A DNA stretch of 56,869 nt from an uncultured Bacteroidales bacterium. GTDB lineage: Bacteria > Bacteroidota > Bacteroidia > Bacteroidales > FEN-979. Location: the NCBI GenBank assembly GCA_903929315.1, contig CAIYUC010000045.1, positions 1 through 56,869 on the forward strand, in the 5' to 3' direction. The position numbers and the translations under genes were made by a program. Positions 7,851-16,064 of the stretch are shown piece after piece. The first letter of the stretch is position 1. Each line of letters begins with the position of its first letter. The notes beneath the pieces are model-generated. The model ran no database searches, was not told where the DNA came from, and saw nothing but the letters and a program-made list of their open reading frames with translations.

Positions 7851-9974
7851 ATGAAAAAATTTCTGCTCCTTTTTTCCATTTTATTAATTGGAATAAACCT
7901 TTCCGTCCTGGCAAAGATTGTTGATATCAAAGACGCAAGGCTGGTTGCAAAGAACAGTTTTTACGAACAGATCAACCGGATGACCAATACCTCTTACAGT
8001 TCAATTGCGATCACCGCTGAATTCGTAGTAAAACATAACAGTGATCCGGTTTATTATGTATTCAACATCAATGACAGGGGGTTCATTATTATTGCAGCCG
8101 ATGATGCAGTAGAACCGGTTCTCGGGTATTCTTTTGAGACGTCCTACACGACAGAGAATCAGTCACCGGAATTCAAATTCTGGATGGAAACTTATAAGCA
8201 TCAAATTGTTTATGCCCGTGAAGCAAAGCTTCTCCCTACTAGTAATATCACGGGGAGTTGGAGCCATCTCTCGGTAACCGGAGTTCCAGAGCTGACTGCC
8301 CTTAAAGCCCCGCTGGATGTAGCCCCCATGGTTACCTGTAACTGGAACCAGGATTTTCCTTACAATGCAATGTGCCCGGCGGATCCAGCCTGCACGGGTT
8401 CAGACCAGGGTCACGCTCTGGTAGGCTGTGTTGCCACTGCAATGGTACAGGTTATGTATTACTGGAGATATCCATGGACCGGACAAGGTAATCATTGTGA
8501 TATTTATTATTACAACGGACAGAGCTATTGCGCTGATTTTGATACCACACACTACGACTGGAATGGTATGACCGATAACATCCTTCAACAGTGTAACCCC
8601 GAAGCGCTCATCTCTTACCATGCCGCTGTAGCAATTGACATGGATTTCGGATGTGACGCTTCAGGTGCATATGTTACGAAAGTACCGAATGCATTGCATA
8701 ATTATTTCAAATATTCAAGCACTGTTAATTATTCAAACAGGTATTCTGATTCTACCAGCTGGAAAAATAAAATGAGAGCCAATCTCGATTTAGGCGAACC
8801 TTTGATCTATACAGGTCAAGGACCGGGGGGCGGGCATGCCTGGGTTTGCGATGGCTATCAGGGATCCAACTTTTTCCATTTCAACTGGGGATGGGGAAGT
8901 TATGAAAACGGCTATTTCTCTGTCAATAATATAGATCCTGCACCTTATACATTTAACTCACAACAAGGCGCGGTATTTGATATTACCCCAGATCCTTCCT
9001 ATTATCCTTCTTATTGCTCCGGACAAACGAATATAACTTCCTGGGATTTTGGATCCATTGAAGATGGCAGCGGACCTGTTAACGATTACCAGAACAATGC
9101 TAACTGCAACTGGCTGATCGCGCCCAACGACAGTATTTCCAGCATCACATTATCTTTTGACAAGTTCAATGTAGACCCTTCTGATCATGTTAACGTATAT
9201 GATGGAACAAGCCAAACCGCTCCGCTCCTGGGATCTTATACAGGTTCCACACTTCCATCGAATGTTGTCTCCACCGGTGGTAAATTGTTCATTTCCTTTG
9301 TATCCAATAGCGCAAATACAGCGTCAGGATTTCTGGCACTCTATACTGCAACCCTGGCTACTTTCTGTGCAGCCCAGACAAACCTGACTGCGCAAACCGG
9401 AGATATTACTGACGGTAGCGCCAATTACCAATATAGAAACGGGTCTCTTTGCAAATGGCTCATTGAACCACCCGGGGCTTCAACCATTACATTGTCGTTC
9501 GATAACTTTAAAACGGAACCAACCAATGATAAACTAGAAATCTATAATTATAAGAATGGAGATTTACTGGCTACCTATTCAGGGGATTATACAACACCAC
9601 CAGCGACGGTAACCTGCCCTAGCGGTAAGATGTATATCGTATTTTCTACCAACAATTCGATTCGTGATGACGGTTGGAGCGCAAGCTACAGCATGAACGT
9701 TGGATTAGATGAGAAAAAGGCATTCGATAACCTTGTCATCTATCCTAACCCCACTGAAGGGCTTATCAACATTAATTTTTATCTGACTAAAAATCAAACA
9801 GTGAAGGTTGATGTATTATCTTTAAATGGGGTAACATTGTTTAGTGAATCGCTTGGTAATCTCAAGGGTGACATTAATAAACAACTGAATCTCACTTCAC
9901 TGCCAAAAGGAGTTTATTTGCTTCGTTTGATAAGTGATCAGGCCATTGCAAACAAAAAAATCACGATTGAATAA
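7851..9974 (+). CDS. Secreted C10 (streptopain-like) cysteine protease, CUB-CUB-T9SS, copy 1
   Basis: The 707-aa multi-domain exoprotease has, in order: a signal peptide (about 1-21); an inhibitory pro-region of the Spi/I69 type (about 22-130, including GFIIIAADDAVEPVLGYS); the C10 peptidase with catalytic Cys193 in GCVATAMVQVMYYW and His329 in GGGHAWVCDGY, followed by the NWGW motif (345-348); two CUB-like domains (about 388-500 and 501-620), each with a CxWLI and a GxxxxSF pattern; and a T9SS type A sorting domain (about 630-707, from VIYPNPTEG). Both catalytic residues are present, so it is probably active once the pro-region is removed. It heads a tandem trio and is followed by a terminator-like hairpin, so it may be transcribed separately from copies 2 and 3. 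Confidence 0.9.
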   Translation: MKKFLLLFSILLIGINLSVLAKIVDIKDARLVAKNSFYEQINRMTNTSYSSIAITAEFVVKHNSDPVYYVFNINDRGFIIIAADDAVEPVLGYSFETSYTTENQSPEFKFWMETYKHQIVYAREAKLLPTSNITGSWSHLSVTGVPELTALKAPLDVAPMVTCNWNQDFPYNAMCPADPACTGSDQGHALVGCVATAMVQVMYYWRYPWTGQGNHCDIYYYNGQSYCADFDTTHYDWNGMTDNILQQCNPEALISYHAAVAIDMDFGCDASGAYVTKVPNALHNYFKYSSTVNYSNRYSDSTSWKNKMRANLDLGEPLIYTGQGPGGGHAWVCDGYQGSNFFHFNWGWGSYENGYFSVNNIDPAPYTFNSQQGAVFDITPDPSYYPSYCSGQTNITSWDFGSIEDGSGPVNDYQNNANCNWLIAPNDSISSITLSFDKFNVDPSDHVNVYDGTSQTAPLLGSYTGSTLPSNVVSTGGKLFISFVSNSANTASGFLALYTATLATFCAAQTNLTAQTGDITDGSANYQYRNGSLCKWLIEPPGASTITLSFDNFKTEPTNDKLEIYNYKNGDLLATYSGDYTTPPATVTCPSGKMYIVFSTNNSIRDDGWSASYSMNVGLDEKKAFDNLVIYPNPTEGLININFYLTKNQTVKVDVLSLNGVTLFSESLGNLKGDINKQLNLTSLPKGVYLLRLISDQAIANKKITIE

Positions 9975-9997
9975 TTCAGGGATGTAAAACCTTCTTT

Positions 9998-10028
9998 GGG
10001 ATGACATCTGTCAAACAGGTGTCATCCC
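9998..10028 (+). terminator. Hairpin terminator after C10 protease copy 1
   Basis: A 13-bp stem (GGGATGACATCTG with CAGGTGTCATCCC, one G-U pair) closes a 5-nt loop and is followed by a short TTTGTATAT stretch. It lies 23 bp after the stop codon. The T-tract is weak, so termination may be partial. Confidence 0.65.
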
Positions 10029-10069
10029 TTTGTATATAGTTAAAAAGAGTAAAAACCAGATTTTTAAGG

Positions 10070-12223
10070 ATGGTGAAAAAATCTACTCTTATTTTTTTCT
10101 TGTTTCTTTGCGGAATTTCAGGTTGGGGGAAACAAGTTCCCCTTCAGGATGCACGACAGGTTGCAATAAATTTTTATTATGAAAGGATCAATCAATACCA
10201 TCCTACTGATCTCAGTGAAATACAGATCCTGGAAACTTTCACAACCTCCTTCCTAAATAATCCTCTATATTATATTTTCAACCTGCAGAAGAAAGGATTT
10301 GTGATAGTATCAGCCGATGATGCCGTTATTCCGGTGCTTGGTTATTCGTGGGCAGGAAATTATTCGGATGAAAATACACCTCCCCAGTTTGTAAGCTGGA
10401 TGAAACAATACGAAAATCAGATCCGGTATGCAATCGGGATCAATGCCCAACCATCTCCACAAACCCAAAAAGAATGGGATCATTTGCAGACGTTTGATCA
10501 TTCGTCTCTTGTTCCTTTCAAAAACCAGCATTCAGTGGAGCCGTTAATTACATCAAATTGGAATCAAAATACATTTTACAACGAGATGTGTCCGTTAGCA
10601 ACAGGAGGACCTGGTGGTCATGCCTATGCAGGTTGTGTTCCAACTGCAATGGGACAGATCATGTATTACTATCGCTGGCCGGATCACGGAACAGGTTCTT
10701 ATTCTTATGAAGACCCTCCATTTGGTACACTGCATGCCAATTTCGATTCTACCTGGTACCAGTGGAACAACATGACTAATTCCATTAATTCAAGCAACCA
10801 TGGTATTGCTGAATTACTCTATCAACTCGGCGTTTCCTGCGACCTTGTCTATGGTGCGGGTGGTTCAGGGATGTTTAACCATAAAGCAGCTTATTCACTT
10901 AAAACCTATTTTAAATATTCACCCCAAACACAATATGTCTTTCGCGATAGCACCAACCTGAATTGGGACAGCCTGATCATCGCCCATCTCGACAGGAAAA
11001 TGCCGTTGTATTATGCCGGTTGGTCAACTCCGGATACAATTGGACATGCTTTCGTATGCGACGGATACCAGGATACCACTTATTTCCATTTCAACTGGGG
11101 GTGGGCAGGTTCGGATGATGGTTATTTTTACCTTGATAACCTGACACCGGGTGGAAACAATTTTAATCTTGCACAAGAGCTGATCGTTAATATTTATCCT
11201 GATACCCTTCATTACAATTATCCTGCTTACTGCACAGGTAATACAACGTTGAATTTCAGGGAAGGCAGTTTCGAAGATGGAAGCGGACCACTCGAAAATT
11301 ATCACTCTGATGCAAGCTGCTCCTGGCTCATAGATCCACAAACAAATGAGGATTCGATTTTTCAAATCATCCTGACATTCAGTAGATTTCAAATAAGTCC
11401 GGTTGATTCTGTGAAGATCTATACCGGATCAACAACCAATTCCCCCCTTCTCAAGTCCTATTCAGGAAATTCAATTCCCCTGGCAGATACACTGGCCGGG
11501 AATAAAATGCTGATAACCTTTTCAGCTAATGGAGGGCCTGTTGCTCCGGGATGGTTTGTCACCTATTCTTCGGCTTCGCCGGTATGGTGTAACCCGCTGA
11601 CAACGATCACTGCAGACACAGCTGAAATTTCAGATGGCAGCCTGCATTTTACCTACTATAATAAAACAAATTGCAAATGGAGAATTACTCCTCAACACCA
11701 GGATGGACGACCTCTGACATTGTATTTTACATCTTTTGACACAGAACGCGACAATGATGTACTCGAAATACATGACCTTGCAGATGCTAATCCTGCTCAT
11801 TACCTGGCAAAAATCTCAGGTTCCTATGAAGCGCCGGATCTTCCTGATTCCGTAACATCTCCGAGTGGAACGATGTTTCTTATTTTCACTTCGAATGGTT
11901 CAATAACCGGCAAGGGTTGGGAAGTTTATTATCCTCAAAGAAAAAATCTTGGGATAAATGATGATGCTGATATCCGGGCATTGAGAATATTTCCAAACCC
12001 AACCAGCGGAGAAGTTAATATCTCTTTTTTTAATGAGCAACCCGAACCTGTAACAATTACCCTGATCTCAGTGCAAGGTAATACGTTGTTTTCTGAAACA
12101 AATAAATCCGGAACCGGAAGATATACAAAATCAATTGATATTTCAAACTACCCAAAGGGAATTTATCTTCTGCAAATAAGAACGGAAAAATGCCTAACTT
12201 TACAAAAATTGATTATAAACTAA
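10070..12223 (+). CDS. Secreted C10 cysteine protease, CUB-CUB-T9SS, copy 2
   Basis: The 717-aa paralogue of the preceding gene has the same architecture: signal peptide (about 1-20), pro-region with GFVIVSADDAVIPVLGYS, C10 peptidase with catalytic Cys189 (AGCVPTAMGQIMYYY) and His326 (IGHAFVCDGY) then FNWGW, two CUB-like domains (about 397-510 and 515-630) and a T9SS type A sorting domain (from RIFPNPTSGEVNISF). The oxyanion/substrate loop differs slightly from the other copies (GCVPTA instead of GCVATA). It is separated from copy 1 by a hairpin and from copy 3 by only 23 bp, so copies 2 and 3 are likely cotranscribed. It is predicted to be a surface or secreted endopeptidase. Confidence 0.9.
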   Translation: MVKKSTLIFFLFLCGISGWGKQVPLQDARQVAINFYYERINQYHPTDLSEIQILETFTTSFLNNPLYYIFNLQKKGFVIVSADDAVIPVLGYSWAGNYSDENTPPQFVSWMKQYENQIRYAIGINAQPSPQTQKEWDHLQTFDHSSLVPFKNQHSVEPLITSNWNQNTFYNEMCPLATGGPGGHAYAGCVPTAMGQIMYYYRWPDHGTGSYSYEDPPFGTLHANFDSTWYQWNNMTNSINSSNHGIAELLYQLGVSCDLVYGAGGSGMFNHKAAYSLKTYFKYSPQTQYVFRDSTNLNWDSLIIAHLDRKMPLYYAGWSTPDTIGHAFVCDGYQDTTYFHFNWGWAGSDDGYFYLDNLTPGGNNFNLAQELIVNIYPDTLHYNYPAYCTGNTTLNFREGSFEDGSGPLENYHSDASCSWLIDPQTNEDSIFQIILTFSRFQISPVDSVKIYTGSTTNSPLLKSYSGNSIPLADTLAGNKMLITFSANGGPVAPGWFVTYSSASPVWCNPLTTITADTAEISDGSLHFTYYNKTNCKWRITPQHQDGRPLTLYFTSFDTERDNDVLEIHDLADANPAHYLAKISGSYEAPDLPDSVTSPSGTMFLIFTSNGSITGKGWEVYYPQRKNLGINDDADIRALRIFPNPTSGEVNISFFNEQPEPVTITLISVQGNTLFSETNKSGTGRYTKSIDISNYPKGIYLLQIRTEKCLTLQKLIIN

Positions 12224-12246
12224 TCCTTAAAGCAAGCTCATCAACC

Positions 12247-14385
12247 ATGCACAAAAAAATCTTTTCCATTGCATTGATTATCATGGTAGTTTTTATTACA
12301 ACTGCATTTGCAAAACAGGTCGACCTTAACACGGCAAAAAAAATTGGGTTGAATTTTTATTATGAACGTGTCAACCAGTATCATAATATTCCATTCAATA
12401 ACCTGAAGATTAAAGAAACTTTCCCGATTTCTTACAACGGAAGACTGGTTTATTGGGTTTTTAATCTCGAAAATACCGGGTATGTCATTGTTTCTGCTGA
12501 TGATGCTGTCACACCCGTCCTTGCATATTCTTTTGACGGAATCTATAGTGAGGAAAACCAACCACCCCAATTCATAAACTGGGTGGAAGGGTATGCAAAA
12601 CAAATTGATTACGGAGCTGCACAGGGTTTTAAGGCACCAGATGAAATCCGGAATGAATGGGTAAGACTTTCCACAAATGATTCCGGCAAGCTAACACCTC
12701 TGATGCCCACCAGTGATGTCGCGCCATTGCTCCTTTCCACATGGGATCAGGGTGCTAACTATAACCTCCTTTGCCCTTTGGATCCGGCAGGACCGGCTGG
12801 CCGTGTATGGGCAGGATGTGTGGCAACTGCAATGTCACAGGTAATGTACTATTACCGATATCCCCTGACAGGGTCTGGAAGCCATTGCTATACTCCTTGG
12901 GGATACCCTCAGCAATGCGCTGATTTCGGAAATACGACTTATCAATGGAACAATATGATGAACTCTATTGTATCACAAGACACTTCAATACCCACCTTAA
13001 TCTGGCACGCGGGGGTTTCGGTCAACATGATGTACTCACCAAATGGTTCAGGGGCTTACAGCAGTGATGCTCTTAATTCCCTGATAACATATTTTAACTA
13101 TGGTTCAGAAGCTCAACTCCTGGAGAAAGACAGTTATTCGGAATCCCAATGGGAAAGTATGATGAGAGATAACCTTGATCATGCACGTCCGATGTATTAC
13201 GATGGATATGGGACAGGAGGCCATGCTTTCGTGATGGATGGATACCAGGGAACGGATTATTTTCATTTCAACTGGGGATGGAGCGGATCCTGCAATGGAT
13301 ATTATTACCTGAATAACCTGAACCCTGGAGGAGATGACTTTACGAATGGTCAGGGGGCTATCGTTGACTTATATCCTGATACAACGTTCTATACCTATCC
13401 TTATTTCTGCCAGGGACAAACTGTACTGACTTCATTGGCAGGAACTTTTGAAGACGGCAGCGGACCAAGAAATTATCACAACAATGCAAATTGCAGCTGG
13501 TTGATTTCTCCTCAAAGCCTTTCTGATTCCATTATCAGCATAACAATTACTTTTAACAGGTTTGAAACAGAAGGAGGAACTGATGTTGTTACGATCTACA
13601 AAGGATCTACATCGAACGATTCTGTTATCGGTCAGTTTTCAGGAGCCAACATTCCTTCTGCTATGACAGTTCCCGGGAATAAAGCATTGGTAACGTTTGT
13701 TACAAATAGTTCAACGACCAAATCCGGCTGGTTTGCAACCTATACCACGACAAGCATGAACTGGTGCCAGGGATTGACTACCCTCACATCTCCATCAGGC
13801 AATATCAGTGACGGGAGTTACAATTTCAATTATAAAAACCAAACCGGTTGCAGGTGGGAAATCATTCCCACGGGTACAACAGACCCGGTGACTTTATATT
13901 TTACCTATTTTAAAACTGAATCTGAAAATGACGTCGTTAGCGTATATGATTATACAACAGCACAGCTTCTGGGTGAATTTTCAGGTGACTATAATTCAGA
14001 TAACCTTCCTGGCCCGGTAACTGCACCAAGCGGTAAAATGTTTATCATGTTTGTTTCCAATAGTTCCATTAATGATCAGGGTTGGGAAGGATTTTATTCT
14101 ACGTACCCGGTCGGAATTAACGATCTCTCAAATCTACCGAATGTCAGCATTTATCCAAACCCTGCATCCGGATTTCTCATGATTCAATTGATAAATCCGA
14201 AAGCCCAACAGGTAAAAGCCGAATTATTGAACATTGAAGGGAAAAGTATCCGAAAGGAAAATTTTATTTTCGAATCCGGGATCCAGGAGAAAAAATTCGA
14301 TATCTCGGGGATACCTGCTGGTATGTACTTATTACGGCTCACGGGTGATAGTGGGGTAACGACAAAAAAGGTGGTGATCAATTAA
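12247..14385 (+). CDS. Secreted C10 cysteine protease, CUB-CUB-T9SS, copy 3
   Basis: This is a 712-aa protein from ATG 12247. An in-frame ATG at 12190 exists, but it lies inside the preceding gene and would put 19 unrelated residues before the signal peptide MHKKIFSIALIIMVVFITT. The domain order matches copies 1 and 2: pro-region with GYVIVSADDAVTPVLAYS, C10 peptidase with Cys191 (AGCVATAMSQVMYYY) and His326 (GGHAFVMDGY) then FNWGW, two CUB-like domains, and a T9SS type A tail (from SIYPNPASGFLMIQL). Pro-region and catalytic motifs are conserved across the trio while the connecting loops vary, as expected for old tandem duplicates with diverging substrate preference. Confidence 0.9.
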   Translation: MHKKIFSIALIIMVVFITTAFAKQVDLNTAKKIGLNFYYERVNQYHNIPFNNLKIKETFPISYNGRLVYWVFNLENTGYVIVSADDAVTPVLAYSFDGIYSEENQPPQFINWVEGYAKQIDYGAAQGFKAPDEIRNEWVRLSTNDSGKLTPLMPTSDVAPLLLSTWDQGANYNLLCPLDPAGPAGRVWAGCVATAMSQVMYYYRYPLTGSGSHCYTPWGYPQQCADFGNTTYQWNNMMNSIVSQDTSIPTLIWHAGVSVNMMYSPNGSGAYSSDALNSLITYFNYGSEAQLLEKDSYSESQWESMMRDNLDHARPMYYDGYGTGGHAFVMDGYQGTDYFHFNWGWSGSCNGYYYLNNLNPGGDDFTNGQGAIVDLYPDTTFYTYPYFCQGQTVLTSLAGTFEDGSGPRNYHNNANCSWLISPQSLSDSIISITITFNRFETEGGTDVVTIYKGSTSNDSVIGQFSGANIPSAMTVPGNKALVTFVTNSSTTKSGWFATYTTTSMNWCQGLTTLTSPSGNISDGSYNFNYKNQTGCRWEIIPTGTTDPVTLYFTYFKTESENDVVSVYDYTTAQLLGEFSGDYNSDNLPGPVTAPSGKMFIMFVSNSSINDQGWEGFYSTYPVGINDLSNLPNVSIYPNPASGFLMIQLINPKAQQVKAELLNIEGKSIRKENFIFESGIQEKKFDISGIPAGMYLLRLTGDSGVTTKKVVIN

Positions 14386-14409
14386 TCAGGTTCATTCGCC
14401 TCTATACAA

Positions 14410-14433
14410 GGCATCCATATGCCCTTTCTTTTT
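14410..14433 (+). terminator. Terminator-like hairpin after C10 copy 3
   Basis: GGCAT pairs with ATGCC across a 4-nt loop and is followed by a T-rich tract (TTTCTTTTT). It lies 25 bp downstream of the stop codon of the last protease gene. Confidence 0.5.
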
Positions 14434-14514
14434 AAGGCATTCTGGTAATTTATCATTTAATTCAAGTGTCTTATCTTCATTCCACTTACCGAAACCTGGG
14501 GTTGACTAAAAAGT

Positions 14515-14609
14515 CTTTGTGAACTTTGTGTAAAACATTGTGACCATAGTGGTTAATTCATACAACACTTAACCACAATGAACACTAAGAAGGCACTAAG
14601 GGCACAAAG
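14515..14609. repeat. ~94-bp imperfect palindromic element, copy 2
   Basis: The ends are CTTTGTG (14515-14521) and CACAAAG (14603-14609). The central stem is GTGGTTAA (14549-14556) with TTAACCAC (14569-14576), extended past one mismatch by CAT/ATG. Layout, length and words match the element at 3401-3493. It occupies the middle of the 378-bp gap between the third protease and the thioredoxin gene. The rest of that gap holds the terminator above and a TAATTTTG -7-like box (14733-14740) just before the thioredoxin gene, but no further gene. Confidence 0.7.
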
Positions 14610-14732
14610 GAAAAATAATTATCTTCCGTCGTACTTTTTAATCAGTCCCATTGAGGGGGTGAGTTTTTAAAAGTTTTTTCTTGATAAAAATAAAAATAGT
14701 GATATTTATGCGATTTATATTAAAATATTTTA

Positions 14733-14740
14733 TAATTTTG
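14733..14740 (+). promoter_or_regulatory. TAnnTTTG -7 box upstream of thioredoxin lipoprotein gene
   Basis: TAATTTTG lies 23 bp upstream of the start codon. I see no convincing TTTG -33 partner, so this is a half-supported promoter. Confidence 0.4.
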
Positions 14741-14763
14741 TAACTTGTTTCAAGTAAAAAAAT

Positions 14764-15237
14764 ATGAAAAAGATTGCGTTCCTTATAATTGTCTCGATTC
14801 TGTTGGTTTTTAATACCTGTAGCATCACGGGAGGAAATAACAATGAAGACAAGAAAACAACTTTAACGGAAGGAACCGTGGTGTATTTAACAGGTGATAT
14901 GTTCCGCAAGGCCATATGGGATTATCAGAAAGATCCGAAAACCTTTTCTTATTTAGGAAGACTGCCTTGTATTGTGGATTTTTATGCTGACTGGTGTCGT
15001 CCTTGCAGGATGGTTGGGCCGATTTTGGAAGATCTGGCTAAAGAATACAAGGGAAAGATCGTCATTTATAAAGTAAATACCGACGCAGAGAAAAAACTGG
15101 CTTCACTTTTCAATGTCAGGTCCATCCCTGCAATTCTTATGATACCGAAAACCGGTAAACCCACTATGTCAGTTGGACTGTTACCCAAAGAAACTTATGT
15201 CCAGGCGATCAAGGATGTGCTAAAAGTGCAAAAATAA
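14764..15237 (+). CDS. Thioredoxin-fold protein, probable lipoprotein
   Basis: The 157-aa product has a short signal peptide ending in a weak lipobox (FNTC, Cys19). About residues 65-155 form a thioredoxin fold: FYADWCRPCRMVGP has the active-site CRPC (Cys78-Cys81), and SIPAILMIP has the cis-proline. It probably acts as a periplasmic, membrane-tethered thiol oxidoreductase. The CRPC dipeptide differs from the classical CGPC, which usually shifts redox potential. No cytochrome c maturation or Dsb partner is adjacent. The WbqC-like gene follows after 26 bp and may be cotranscribed. Confidence 0.8.
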   Translation: MKKIAFLIIVSILLVFNTCSITGGNNNEDKKTTLTEGTVVYLTGDMFRKAIWDYQKDPKTFSYLGRLPCIVDFYADWCRPCRMVGPILEDLAKEYKGKIVIYKVNTDAEKKLASLFNVRSIPAILMIPKTGKPTMSVGLLPKETYVQAIKDVLKVQK

Positions 15238-15263
15238 AATTAAAGGAACAGAATTAATAGTGG

Positions 15264-15890
15264 ATGTCAATCCTGTTATCTACCTCTTACCTTCCTCCCA
15301 TTTCCATTATCTCCGCCTGTTTAGGATCGGAAAAGGTTATTATTGAAGGATTTGAAACCTACACCAAACAAACCTGCCGCAACCATTGTGTCATTTACGG
15401 GCCGAATGGTCCGCAAATTTTAAGCATACCCGTTTACAAGGTATATGGGAACCATACAATGGTGAAAGATATTCAAATCTCTTATACCAACCCCTGGCAA
15501 AAGATCCATTGGCGGTCGATTGAAACTGCATATAACAATTCTCCTTTTTTTCTTTATTACCGGGATCATTTTGAACCATTTTACAGGAAAAGATTTGATC
15601 TTCTTTTAGAATTAAATACGGAACTGCTTAAAGTAATATTCAAGATACTGGGATCAGAAAAAGAAATTGAGCTTACGGATCACTATAGTAAGCAACCGAA
15701 TGACCTGTTGGACAAGCGAAATCTTGTAAGACGGAAAATGGATTTCAGCAAGATTTCTTTTCCGGAATACCAGCAACCCTTCATTCCGAAATTTGGATTT
15801 CTGCCAAATTTAAGTGTCATCGACCTTATTTTCAACCTCGGACCGGAAGCTTCTGACTATATCAGAGCATCGGCAGCAACTTTCCTATAA
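15264..15890 (+). CDS. WbqC-like family protein
   Basis: The 208-aa product resembles the WbqC-like family. The N-terminus YLPPISIISACLGSEKVIIEGFETYTKQTCRNHCVIYGPNG.. and the segment W.KIHWRSIETAYNNSPFFLYYRD are characteristic of the Bacteroidota members. In other bacteria WbqC-like genes lie in surface-polysaccharide clusters, but the biochemical role is unsettled. There is no signal peptide or membrane segment, so it should be cytoplasmic. It may be cotranscribed with the thioredoxin gene. Confidence 0.75.
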   Translation: MSILLSTSYLPPISIISACLGSEKVIIEGFETYTKQTCRNHCVIYGPNGPQILSIPVYKVYGNHTMVKDIQISYTNPWQKIHWRSIETAYNNSPFFLYYRDHFEPFYRKRFDLLLELNTELLKVIFKILGSEKEIELTDHYSKQPNDLLDKRNLVRRKMDFSKISFPEYQQPFIPKFGFLPNLSVIDLIFNLGPEASDYIRASAATFL

Positions 15891-15974
15891 TAACATTTTT
15901 AAGTATCTGAGTCCTAAAGATCTTCACCGCTAAGGCGCGAAGACGATCTAAAAAATCGAAATCAATATTTTTTT

Positions 15975-16002
15975 TCTCTGTGCCTCCATGCCTCTGTGGT
16001 GA
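15975..16002. repeat. 8-bp-phased intergenic repeat (TCTCTGYG family, copy 1)
   Basis: Three 8-bp units (TCTCTGTG, CCTCCATG, CCTCTGTG) are followed by GTGA, the same frame as at 20193-20220. Together with TTCACCGC at 15919-15926 it makes an outer inverted pair (TTCACC/GGTGAA), so the 174-bp gap before feoAB could fold back. Confidence 0.55.
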
Positions 16003-16009
16003 AAAAACT

Positions 16010-16043
16010 TTTGCAAGTTGTATTGAAAATTTTTTTATCTTTG
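16010..16043 (+). promoter_or_regulatory. Probable feoAB promoter
   Basis: TATCTTTG (16036-16043) is an exact TAnnTTTG -7 match 21 bp before the TTG start. A TTTG at 16010-16013 may serve as the -33 element, although the 22-bp spacing is slightly long. No Fur-like palindrome is obvious. Confidence 0.45.
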
Positions 16044-16064
16044 TTTTAATTTAATCTAAATTAA

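Noticed and set aside
12190-12246. C10 copy 3 start at ATG 12190
   Set aside because: It lies inside the preceding gene and places unrelated residues before a clear signal peptide at 12247.
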